From Lithobates sylvaticus (taxonomy: Eukaryota; Chordata; Amphibia; Anura; Ranidae): a stretch of DNA of 64,000 nt. A program made the translations under genes and the position numbers. Positions 55,501 to 64,000 of this stretch are shown piece after piece; position 1 is the stretch's first letter, and the number at the start of each line of letters is the position of its first letter. Location of the stretch: contig CM053034.1 in the NCBI GenBank assembly GCA_028564925.1, positions 89,261,160-89,325,159 of the forward strand, written 5' to 3'. The notes below the pieces were generated by a model that was not told the DNA's origin, did not search any database, and was given only the letters and a program-made list of their open reading frames with translations.

Positions 55501-56271
55501 GGAATACAACTTATCACATCTAGAATACTTCACTTATGCTCGACTAAACTCCTACACCACAAGTAACTATATCCCACCGTATGAAGTACATTGGTAAATT
55601 AAAAAGTATCTAACCTCCAACGAATGTCGTAGAGGCGGAATATCCCTATTCTACAACATTCTACACAACAAATACGTACTGGTTAAATCCAAATCTATGC
55701 TGGCCTGGGAAAGGGACTTAGATACTAGCTTCTCAATAGAACAATGGAGTAAAGCAATTCATCACGCATACTCAGCCACAAAAAGTACTTCCCTCTGGAA
55801 ACTATCCCATAAGGTTACACAGAGATGGTACTTGACACCCTACAGAATTTCTAAGTTTAGCTCTACAGCTTCCCCTCTTTGCTGGAGGTAATGCTTCCAA
55901 GTAGGCAATATCTTCCACATACTGTGGTCTTGTAGTAAGCTTGCAAAATTTTGGCCAACAATATTTGCAATCTATCGACAAGCGACGGGTCTGAATATTC
56001 CTATTTCCCCTTCCCTTGCTCTACTAAATATCGGCATAGAAGATATCCCACCAACACTACCTCAATTCACCACCTACCTATTTTTAGCAGCAAAATTAGT
56101 CATACTCAGAATCTGGAAATCACCCGACACCCCAGAAGTACACAATGTTATACAAACCCTTACCACTCATTACACCTATGAATTCATTTTAGCATCTATA
56201 GCAGGGAAACACACTGTATTTCTGAATAACTGGCAACCGTGGATAGACTGGTACAAATCCTATAAGAAATA
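52505..56271 (+). pseudogene. L1-e ORF2: endonuclease/RT, broken
   Basis: It opens at 52505 with MPIKILTINAQGLNHPAKRF and shows CVQETHFHKE, LLCGDFNITSDP, RDYSFYSHRHRSCSRIDLYL, ITRSDHASVLL, SPGPDGLTGEYYKAF, NFRPISLLNNDLKLYAKI, NPDQSGFTKGRQTSD, LALDAEKAFDRVHW, TRQGCPLSPLIF and ISLFADDVILML (catalytic box, near 54600). Stops or phase changes occur at 52748-52750, about 53543, about 53690, 54917-54919, 55496 and beyond. The C-terminal part is readable to 56271 (NWQPWIDWYKSYKK). RT residues 53690-54919 are continuous. Confidence 0.9.
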
Positions 56272-56977
56272 GCAAAGAGACCTAACGAATCGATATGAGT
56301 AAATGAGACTCAATATACATAGGAGTTCAACTCCTCCTTATTGACAATCTTCCTGCCAATTTGAGCCTTATTACAGGCTCTCCCCCTCCCCTTCCCCCTC
56401 TTTATCCTCCCCAGTTAAAATTACATTTTCTTTCCTTTTACATATTGATTTTCCAGTTAAAGATGTTCATTCTCAGGGAAACTTTTGATAATTCAATCTA
56501 TTACTAGAAAGCCTCATGCTTCAAAACAAGGCTATAGATGGACACTTAGGGGATCTGGGTTTCTACCCCTTGGGGGGCAGCGTGATCCCAATTGGGGTGC
56601 CCTTGGGGGCGGGCAATCCAGGGTACCTACCTATTGATCACATTTAATATGTTGGTATTACTGAATATGCATATTTTGACTAATTATATAAATGTTGGTT
56701 AATATTGGCCTATAAATAATTAATGTTGTGAATTTCCAGCAAACGGTTTGTAGTCTACAATTACTTGAAATTTGATATGTTATACTCTTTTCTTTGCTAT
56801 ATTGTTAAAAAACTTTTCAATAAAAATCTATTGATTAAAAAAAAAAAAAATTAGCACTTTTGATTTTGAACGTTCGAGTCCCATATACTTTAATAGGGTT
56901 CTAAAGTTCACACGAAGTTTAGGTCTGTTCGCAGGTTCTGGTGCAAACCGAACCGAGGGGCGTTTGGCTCATCCTTA

Positions 56978-57632
56978 TGTCTGGCTGTTACAAAGCCTAC
57001 TTGGTCCTTATGTATGAGTCTGGGTATTAAGTGAGAGAGTTGGTTAGCTAGGGTTTTTGTAAATATCTTGTAGTCGGAGTTAAGTAAAGCAATGGGCCTA
57101 TAATTGTCAGGGAGGAAGGACCTTTACCAGGTTTTGGGATCACAGAGATATGGGCATGAAGGAATTGGGGGTGGGGTTCAGTACCTTGAACCAAGGAGGC
57201 AAAAAGAGAAATCAAATGTGGGCTTAAAATTGGTAAGAAAGTTTTATAATATGAATAAGGCAGGCCATCTGGGCCAGGGGATTGTTGGATTGGGAGATTT
57301 TTGACTACCTCAGCTAGTTCCTCAGGAGTGATTGCAGAGTTCAGAAAAAAAAGATGATCAGGGGAAAGTTTGGGTAGGTGTAGCGAGTCAAAGAAAGAGT
57401 CAAATCTCTCCTGCATAAAATTGTAGTTAGGGTCAGTTTGTAAGCAGTTATATAATTTGTGATAGAAATCCCGAACAACTTTGGACATAGTGAGAGGGCG
57501 ATAAGTGAGAGTGCCGTTGGTTTGCCTAAGAAAATCTTGAGATGAGAGAGAAGGGCAAGGTTTTAGTTTATTCACTAGCATTCTGTGGGGCTTGTTTGAA
57601 TACTCATAAAATTTCTGTTTGGACCACAAGAG
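56978..57632 (-). pseudogene. L1-d ORF2, linker and first RT motifs
   Basis: Minus-strand reading from 57629: MWSKQKFYEYSNKPHRMLVN, VVRDFYHKLYNCLQ, QSPGPDGLPYSYYKTFLP, HISVIPKPGKGPSS, then after a shift ALLNSDYKIFTKTLANQL and RLIHKDQVGFVTARH, where hAT-N interrupts. The upstream endonuclease is absent. Confidence 0.85.
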
Positions 57633-57719
57633 CTGTCACAAAAGAAGATTCCCACTCTGTGTGATGACCTGGCTGGCTCTCCTCTTCCTCTCCTCTCCCT
57701 GATACCCTGCACTGGTCAG

Positions 57720-57990
57720 GCTGTGTGGTGGGCACTTATGAGGCTGCATTGATCAGTACTGGTGGGGCTGCATTGATGGGCACTGGTGGGGCTGCACTGA
57801 TGAGGCTGCACTGATGGCCACTAATGAGGCGGCACTGAAGGGGCAGCACTGATGGGCACCGATAAGCTGCATTGATGGGCACTGATAGGCTGCACTGAAA
57901 GGCTGCATTAATGGGCACTGATAGACTGCATTCATGGGCACTGATAGACTGAATTCATGGGCACTGATGAGGCTGTATTCATGGGCACTG
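57720..57990. repeat. GC-poor minisatellite, GGGCACTGATAGGCTGCATT type
   Basis: About ten to twelve imperfect copies of a 20-25 bp word built from TGGGCACTGAT and GAGGCTGCATTGAT. Copies differ by short indels, so the period is irregular. The 57633-57720 segment to its left is unclassified. Confidence 0.8.
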
Positions 57991-58179
57991 TTAAAGTTGT
58001 TGTTAATATTTTTTTTTGAAACTTAATTCTGCATAAAACATTTAACAGTGTAATTTCATGAGATTATTAATAAGGGCATGTTTAGCGAGTAACCCTGAAG
58101 GCCTGGCTAGTAGCTTAGGACTTGACATGTTGAGCCCTGACATATATCAATACCCAACTTAAAGGGGTTGTAAAGTCCT

Positions 58180-60394
58180 TCTACTTAGTGCTAATATAGA
58201 TATGCATGTTATCCGTAGCTAAGATCGGGTGTTTGCTTGTTTGTGGGAAAATTTCCAACCCTGTGTGACAAAGTCCTACCGGGTCAGAGTCGGTTGTAAC
58301 CCATTAGTGGGTGGGATGGAATTCTGGTGGATATATCGAGTAGATTGGGTTGTAAACCCAAGAGGAGGAGGGGAAAGAGAAAAAATAAAATAAAAGAATA
58401 AAGGGGGGGTGAGATGCGGGGGGGGGGGGGGTGCGGGATCAGGTTGGGATGGGGGGGAAGGGAAAAGGGATATTAAGTTGCCTCACAGTCTCTGCCATTG
58501 TTCCCAAGGGGATAGTGTGGGATGGGTTAAAGCGCCAGGACTGAGGTTAATAGGGTGTTTGCTTATAAGGTCGCAAACGGTCCTCCCTCAATCTTCCCTT
58601 GTGTAGGGGAGGGAGGGTCGTCCTCTCATGTTTTCATGGGGTCAGTCTTTGAACTATCGAGTGGGATCGTTAAGGAGTGTGAATGTCTTGGGGTGTTTGG
58701 TTTATCGGGTCTGGTTTGTTAGCAGTTTAAATTGGGCTGTGGTGCGAAAGTGGGACCAACAGGCCCATGTATGTGAAAATTTAGTAGGACAATCTTTGGC
58801 TATGGAGATTAGCTCTTCCATTTCTGCAATTTTTTCTACTCGTCTGAGCCATTCAGAGATAGTTGGAGCCTGGATTGAACCCCAATAAAGAGGGATGCAC
58901 ATTTTGGCCGCATTTAGCAGGGGTTTTGCGGTAGTGATGTGTCGGTAGGCATGAATGGTGGAGAAGGAGTTGAGATGGGGTGTGTGTCAGGGTGTATGTA
59001 GAAATTTGTGACGTCAGTTCTCGGACTTAAGTCCAGAGAGGCTGAATTAAGGGACAGGACCATCAAATATGCACTAAAGTACCTGTGTCTTTCGAGCATC
59101 TCAAGCATTTTTCAGAGTGGGCAGGATTATATTTGTTGAGAATTACCGGGGTTCTATACCAGCGCATTAGAATTTTATAATTGTTTTCCTGGATCGAGAC
59201 ATGTAGTGAGCCTTTCTGTGCTATTGTGTTCCCATTGTGCCTCTGTCAACTCTATTTGCAGGTCTCTTTCCCAGTTTACACATGCTTTGTTAGTTTCCAT
59301 CAAGCTTTCAGAGGAGAGTAAGTTGTATATGATTGAGATTACATGCTGTTGGGGTGTAGAGAGAGAGTATAGCTGTTCGAAAGGAGTGAGCTGGCGAGAG
59401 ACGGAGAAGGCACCATCCGCATCTTGTAGGAAATGTCTGACCTGGAAATATGTCCAGAGGGGAAAGGGATTGTTATCTCTATCAGCTGGTAGGGAAGAGT
59501 GCTCTATAAGTCAGCCTAGTCAAAAGAAATGGTAGGATAGAACCTCTGAGTGTTGCCTGATGTCTGCTAAAAAATGTGTGGACATACCCGGTGGGAATGC
59601 CGGGTTGAGTTTTACAGGTGTGAGAGGTCCAGGGTTAGAGGAGATGTGTAGTTTTCTACAGGCGGTTTCAAAGCACCGAAGTGTCGGTTCAATGAGGGGG
59701 TGGTCTTTCAGAGTCCGTGGGGTGTGTCGGATCAAGGTCCAAGGGAGAGATCGTAGTGGTAAAGGGGAGAACGTGTATTCGAGAGCCACCCAGACTTTAC
59801 AGTGGCTATGTAGGGACCAGTCAATGATTCTAGAAAGGTGACAGGCCCAGTAGTATTTCTGAAGGTCTGGGAGATCAATGCCTCCTTTTGTCTTAGGTTT
59901 TGTTAGTTGCTCATATGCTATTCTTGGCCTTTTCTGTCTCCATAGAAACCTAGTGCATATTCTTTTATATGATTGGAAAAAGGTCGGGGGGAGCTTAATG
60001 GGGATAGTCTGTAGGATATATAAAATGCGGGGAACTATGTTCATTTTTAAGATTGCTGCCCTTCCAAACCAGGAAAAGTGAGCTTTGTTCCATTTACTTA
60101 GGTCCTTTGTGATGGATGTGAGGATGGGATGGTAATTTTTTGCGAACATGTCTGAGAGTTTTGTTGTTAGGTGTATCCCAAGATATTTAAGCTGGTATTG
60201 TTTCCATTGAAAGGGGAAGTTGTTCTTACATAATGTTACCATTTCCGGTGGGAGGGAAATATTAAGGGCATGCGATTTTGCAAAATTGATTTTGAAATTT
60301 GAAATATTCTGAAAGAGTTTAAATTCTTTTAGAAGGTTTGGGATTGATATGTGCGGTTCCTTCAGAAACAGTAGTATGTCATCGGTACATTTTT
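58180..60394 (-). mobile_element. L1-f: 5'-truncated minus-strand LINE
   Basis: ORF2 is readable from about 60390 to a stop at 58702. The 3' UTR (58180-58701) has a G-rich plus strand (58403-58460), that is, a C/U tract in sense. The 5' end is truncated within the RT just before its catalytic box. A clear poly-A was not seen at the left border. Confidence 0.75.
58702..60394 (-). pseudogene. L1-f ORF2, C-terminal half
   Basis: It starts with TDDILLFLKEPHISIPNLLK (remnant of the FADD box with T in place of A), then SNFKINFAKSHALNISLP, YLGIHLTTKLSDMFAKNY, WFGRAAILKMNIVPRILYIL and PKTKGGIDLPDLQKYYWACH in one frame to 59520. After shifts it continues through NNYKILIRWYRTP-type remnants near 59150 to the C-terminus (WLRRVEKIAEMEELISIA). 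Inactive by truncation and several frame changes. Confidence 0.82.
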
Positions 60395-60839
60395 TAATAA
60401 CAAACATGATATACTTGCCTCCTCTGTGCAAGGGTTTTGCACAGAGTGGCCCTGATCCTCCTCTTCTTTGGTCCCCCAGCGGGGCTCCTGGCTCCTCCCC
60501 ACATCAAGTGCCCCCTCGGAGACCCACATTCCAAGGGGACACCCATGCAGGCGCGCTCCGGAGTCCTGCTGCTGCGTCCATTGACACAGACAGCAGGACT
60601 TGGCCCTGCCCTCGTCTCCCGTGTCACTGGATTTGATTGACAGGAGTGGGAGACAATGACTGAGCTGCTATCAATATATCCAATGAGGACCCTAGACAGC
60701 GGCTGGAGCTGCTGTGCTCGTCCCCGTCTATGGAACGATCTGGTTCAGGTAAGTAAAAGGGAGGGTCTGGGGGGCTACTGCACTACATTAAGGTAAAAAA
60801 CCTTGAGGGTTTACAACCTCTTTAACCAACGCCTTTAAA

Positions 60840-61640
60840 CATTACGGACACCTCTCCAATTAAAAAAACAATTACAACTCTGAAGCTTTAAACCTATCAC
60901 TTTCTAAACAAAATACTGAATATACAAAAAAAATGCAATTTTAAATGGGAGACTAAAGCACTAAAATATCTAGGCATATGGCTAACCCCACATCTCGACT
61001 CTTTGTACGAACAACACAACTTCTCACTGCTATTAAAAGGTATTGGTATTGGAACAATAAACATTTGTCATAGTTCGGTCGTGCTGTGATTTAAAAAAAT
61101 TACCATATTACCCAGACGTTTATATTATTTTCAAGTCCACCCTTAAAATTTCTACCGTGGATTCCAAAAAACTCCTTAACCTCAAAAATCAAAAAACATC
61201 CTCTTATTAACACAGCATTTTCACAAAATTGCTGACAATGGGAAACTATCCTCTAGTCCGGGTTCATTGACCGCAATTGCTAGTAACCCAGATTTTCCAT
61301 GAGGAGTAAACAAAGCCATCCCATCTAAAAATCAAACAACCCCACTTCTTGCCTTACATTGTCTATATAGAAGTAAACTAAAAACCAAAGAAACACTCCA
61401 ACTGGAATGTGGCATCACGTCAATCACTTGCTCTATATACAGCTTAGCGACTACTTAAAAAATCACAAGCCAAAACATGCTTTATTCCTCTAAAAAGTTC
61501 ACCAATAATGTGATCCCTCTTACTCAGTGCCCTGTTGCAGTTAATATTAGGCTATTGAACATATACTTCAAACAAATATGACCTGTGCAGCTACTATAAA
61601 CCTAAATTCAATACATCAAACATTATGTCATTAACAATAT
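60840..61640 (+). mobile_element. L1-g: degraded plus-strand LINE fragment
   Basis: A short readable part of ORF2: FNWETKALKYLGIWLTPHLD, then LLKGIGIGT and, after shifts, ILPRRLYYFQVHP, and later LIASNPDFP. These are the post-RT motifs of L1 ORF2. Many stops; ends are not defined. Confidence 0.6.
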
Positions 61641-61712
61641 ATTAGCCAATAACAATAGCAGTGCTCAGTCTCTACAATACACTATTCATAAAAGTGTGTA
61701 TTGATCTCCATG

Positions 61713-61762
<50 letters not shown>
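61713..61762. repeat. (AT)n microsatellite
   Basis: About 23 AT dinucleotides in a row. A similar run is at 25549-25590 and a shorter one at 3410-3432. Confidence 0.95.
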
Positions 61763-61766
<4 letters not shown>

Positions 61767-61769
61767 CCA

Positions 61770-62317
61770 GTCCACCATGTATAACTGATAGTCTCTGATG
61801 TGAATTATCTGTGGGCCCCTTCTCTGAAGTGTTGTATAGCATACACCAGCACCTCACCACATGAGAACAGCTCCCTTTGGATTTAAAACTCACCAGATCC
61901 TGTTAAATAACTAGCATATTTCACATTGTCCCTTTGAGATCGACTCAGCGATGGCACTCCTTGATCTATATAAATTAAACAAAAACACATCAAGCCTAAT
62001 AGCATTGGTTTACAAATATTTGTGATCCTTCATTAGCTTTCATCATGCATGTTGTATGTACATACAGCTACAGCCTCTCACCCTACCGCTCCTCACTCCG
62101 TAGCGGTGACTGGCACTCGCGTTTACATGCTAATGTCACTTCTGATCGCCGTATGGTCTTGCACTGATGCGTTTCGTCATTACGACTTTGTCTGAGGGAG
62201 TGGCCATATGGCGCAGAGTTCCGGAATTTATAATCTCCTCACTCGAATGCTTAACCCTTTATTCTCCTTAATCCTGATTTAGCCTAATTCCATTCTCCTG
62301 GAACAGCTGCCTGTCAC
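61770..62317 (-). other. Unclassified, contains reversed GAAACGC hairpin motif
   Basis: No gene. The minus strand at 62164-62200 reads CAGACAAAGTCGTAATGACG followed by AAACGCATCAG, with GTC/GAC pairing beside GAAAC. The similarity to 26575-26618 and 47422-47462 suggests a Penelope-like terminal fragment, but nothing else confirms that. Confidence 0.35.
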
Positions 62318-63251
62318 AGATGGCTAGGATGGCAGTAGTGTAATTCGAAAATTAGGAGTGGGGTCTTCTAGTTTCTTTTTCGTTTAGTTTTTCGGTGTCC
62401 TGCCAAAAAAGTTCCCCCTAGTTTTCTTCTATTTTTTTTTTTTTATAGTTCTAGTTCTAGCCGGGGTAAGGACCCCCTGTACTGCGCAGGCGCAGCGCTT
62501 TTATTTTCTTTTGGTTGGTTATATCGCTTTTTTCTAGTACGAAGTATTCCTTCTTTCTTCTATTTCTTTTTTCTTGATTTTCTAGGGGGTTTCTCTCTTT
62601 TTCTTTCTATTTATTTTCACTGTCTTATTTCATATTTTCCCCAATCTATTTCTTAGTATATTTTCTACGGAGCTTCCGAAAATTAGGAGTGGGTCTAGTA
62701 TTACTGTAACCAAGGGGCGCATTTATTATTATTGTTATATATCGAGCTATGTCCATTAATTTAACATTCGCCCTCTATCTCTGTAGCCAGTCCCATGCGT
62801 CTTCTAGTTATTGCACCTTACACGAGTTCTATAATAATAATAGACCCGCCCCTTGATTTACACGCTAGTCTTCTCTAGTATCTCTATTCTTAGTCTATAT
62901 AATATTTTCTTTGTTGGTCTACGTATCTGCCCCTCTTTTTTTTCTTGGTAAGAGTATTCATATATCGATAATAGAGCAGCCCCCCTTGGTTACACAAGAT
63001 ATAATAGAGCAGCCCCTTGGTTACACAATATATAACAATAAATGTGCCCCTTGGTTACAGTAATACTAGACCCGCCCCCCCCCCGCCCCTTAGTTACACG
63101 TATAGAATATTTTTTAAAAAAAGTCAGTTACTTTGCTGAGTAACTAATTACTTTTCCAATGTAGTAACTGAGTTACTAACGCAATTACTTTTTGGGAGAA
63201 GTAATTTGTAACTTAACTAAATTACTTTTTTAAAGTAAGATGACCAACACT
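62318..63251. mobile_element. AT-rich non-autonomous element, probable hAT-type
   Basis: GCCTGTCAC flanks it at 62309-62317 and 63252-63260. The right part (63115-63251, complement starting CAGTGTTGGTCATCTTAC, with TAGTTACTCAGCAAAGTAAC inside) resembles a widespread vertebrate hAT MITE end. Inside, GGTCTAGTATTACTGTAACC near 62692 and its complement near 63050 form inverted arms. The left terminus is diverged, so the family is tentative. Confidence 0.5.
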
Positions 63252-63260
63252 GCCTGTCAC

Positions 63261-63560
63261 AGTCAATGGACGTCAATGGGTACATTCCGGGCTAATTGGA
63301 TTTGATGTTAACATCAATGTGCCCCCAATTTATAATACCTTGCCAAAATCCTTAACAGCTAAAATCACTCATTACTCAGTATATATTATACCTAAAATTA
63401 TTAGATCCTTTCCTTCCAATGGGGTTCCATCTCAGATAACTTTTATGCAGATACATCCCCACTCCATCTTCCCTTATCTTCCAAATATCAAAATTCCATT
63501 TACGGTTGGTGATTATATCTACATTTCCTAATAGTCACTGATAAAACTGTTTATATTGAG
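63261..63560. other. No feature recognised
   Basis: A plus-strand frame of 70 codons at 63319-63531 shows no motif. I see no repeat or terminus. Confidence 0.4.
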
Positions 63561-64000
63561 TTTTTTTTTTTTTTCCATAAAGATTTTATTAAACTTTTCA
63601 ATATGATACAGGAGAAAAAAACAGAGTACAAAATAGTGCAAATAAGACACAACAATTGTAAATGCTGTACAATTATACATCATTGGTAAGCATGGATGTG
63701 GCTCTAGCTCCTCTATAATTGTGGGGAGGGAGGGTAAATGGGTGGGAGCCTTTATTGTTTGAATCCAAGTGTCAATTAACCTGGCTACTTGATTTAGTGC
63801 GCTAGGTACCTAATGAGAGGCACCTGTAAGATAGAGATAGAGGAGAAGAGGAGGGGGGGAGATACGGGTCCAGAAAGGGTAAGCGAGGGGAAGTAAAGAG
63901 GGGGGGTACATCGGGAAGGAAAGGGAAAAGGGTCAGGAGAGGAGGTACAAGAGAGGGGTAGAGGGGGGGCAGGGGGGAACGCAGGGAAGTGCAAGTAGGG
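63561..64000 (-). mobile_element. L1-h: 3' end of a minus-strand LINE, runs off the window
   Basis: A T run (63560-63574) is followed by CCATAAAGATTTTATTAAAC and TTTTCAATATGATACAGG, nearly the complement of the L1-e tail (GAAAAGTTT- and ATAAAAATC-like). Further right the plus strand is G-rich (63840-63985), as in the 3' UTR of L1-b. ORF2 should begin beyond the window. Confidence 0.7.

Larger units (their letters stand above)
51789..56850 (+). mobile_element. L1-e: plus-strand LINE, truncated in ORF1, inside hAT-N
   Basis: It is flanked by AAAATTAGCACTTTT at 51774-51788 and 56847-56861, a 15-bp target duplication overlapping the poly-A tail (56837-56850). It starts in the ORF1 C-terminal region and has a 430-bp spacer, ORF2 (52505-56271) and a 3' UTR with a CCCCCTCCCCTTCCCCC tract at 56380-56397 and a CAATAAAAATC signal near 56819. 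This is the cleanest L1 insertion of the window. Confidence 0.93.
51074..56977. mobile_element. hAT-N: palindromic non-autonomous hAT element, split by L1-e
   Basis: TGTCTGGC lies on both sides (51066-51073 and 56978-56985), with ends TAGGGATGAGC and GCTCATCCTTA. Without the L1-e insertion it is about 0.84 kb, consisting of two inverted arms (51180-51375 and 51590-51788) around a ~200-bp centre. Its arms are homologous to the 3' subterminal block of hAT-5 (31849-32110), so it is probably an inverted duplication of one end of that family and could be moved by its transposase. Confidence 0.92.
48801..57632 (-). mobile_element. L1-d: minus-strand LINE, 5'-truncated, split by hAT-N
   Basis: The 3' end is a T run at 48801-48811 (poly-A of the minus strand) with an ATAAAG signal next to it. 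ORF2 is readable from about 57632 down to a stop at 49024, interrupted by hAT-N at 51074-56977. Skipping the insert, the reading joins HKDQVGFVTARH to GDNTRRTTVLIDLLNK, as expected. The 5' end is truncated inside ORF2 before the RT. Confidence 0.88.
58157..60825. mobile_element. T2/Kolobok-like TTAA MITE, split by L1-f
   Basis: The left end TTAAAGGGGTTGTAAAG (58157) and the right end complementary to TTAAAGAGGTTGTAAACC (60808-60825) fit the TTAAAGGRR ends known for the frog T2 MITEs of the Kolobok group, with TTAA as target. The left fragment is only ~20-25 bp; the body continues at 60395-60825 (AATAACAAACATGATATACT onward). The gap is filled by L1-f. No coding sequence. Confidence 0.7.

Noticed and set aside
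1-64000. tRNA, rRNA, snRNA or host protein-coding exons
   Set aside because: I looked for cloverleaf box A/B pairs, conserved rRNA words and non-TE domain motifs by eye and saw none; a covariance-model scan would be needed to exclude small RNAs.

Overview
The window holds no recognisable host gene. It is almost wholly nested transposable elements: L1/Tx1-type LINEs, hAT transposons with BED-type transposases, a Penelope-like element, a Tc1 element, a Harbinger MITE, a T2/Kolobok-like TTAA MITE, foldback elements, tandem arrays and a small Ty3/gypsy-type LTR fossil. This mix, with the TTAAAGGRR-type MITE, suggests an anuran amphibian, perhaps a ranid frog. The organism is an inference from repeat content only. 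All family names come from reading protein motifs and termini by eye; no database search was run.

Layout. 1-867 is a 3' piece of a hAT element. 868-1780 is an LTR-element fossil, cut by a Tc1 element (1779-3411). 3620-6272 is the 3' half of an old minus-strand L1 (L1-a), interrupted by a foldback (5251-6127) and then by hAT-2 (6273-7965, plus strand). Minus-strand L1-b (7966-14517) is nearly intact. hAT-3 (14518-29955, minus) follows and carries two large insertions: a 4.66-kb non-coding hAT-type element made of 21-bp arrays (14935-19596) and a Penelope-like element (22348-26730). 29956-31848 is the 3' part of a plus-strand hAT (hAT-4). hAT-5 (31849-39790, minus) keeps a 981-codon transposase frame. 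Remnants of an L1 endonuclease lie at 40490-41030 and 48460-48700, on either side of full-length plus-strand L1-c (41032-48456). From 48801 to 57632, minus-strand L1-d contains a palindromic hAT MITE (51074-56977), which itself contains L1-e (51789-56850). 57640-64000 holds a minisatellite, a TTAA MITE split by L1-f, an old L1 piece (L1-g), an AT microsatellite, a foldback, and the 3' end of another L1 (L1-h).

How the parts relate. Target-site duplications visible by eye give an insertion order: L1-d first, then hAT-N, then L1-e. The hAT copies share one plan: TATA promoter, a tandem array of about 100 bp units in the leader, a BED-hAT transposase, then an array of about 136-148 bp units with a palindrome, then the 3' end. 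The leader arrays of the three copies have different sequences but nearly equal periods (96-97, 103 and 101 bp).

The most unusual items are these leader arrays, the coding-free 21-bp-periodic element at 14935-19596, and recurring GAAACGC hairpins that resemble degenerate hammerhead ribozymes, one of them near the Penelope-like 3' end.
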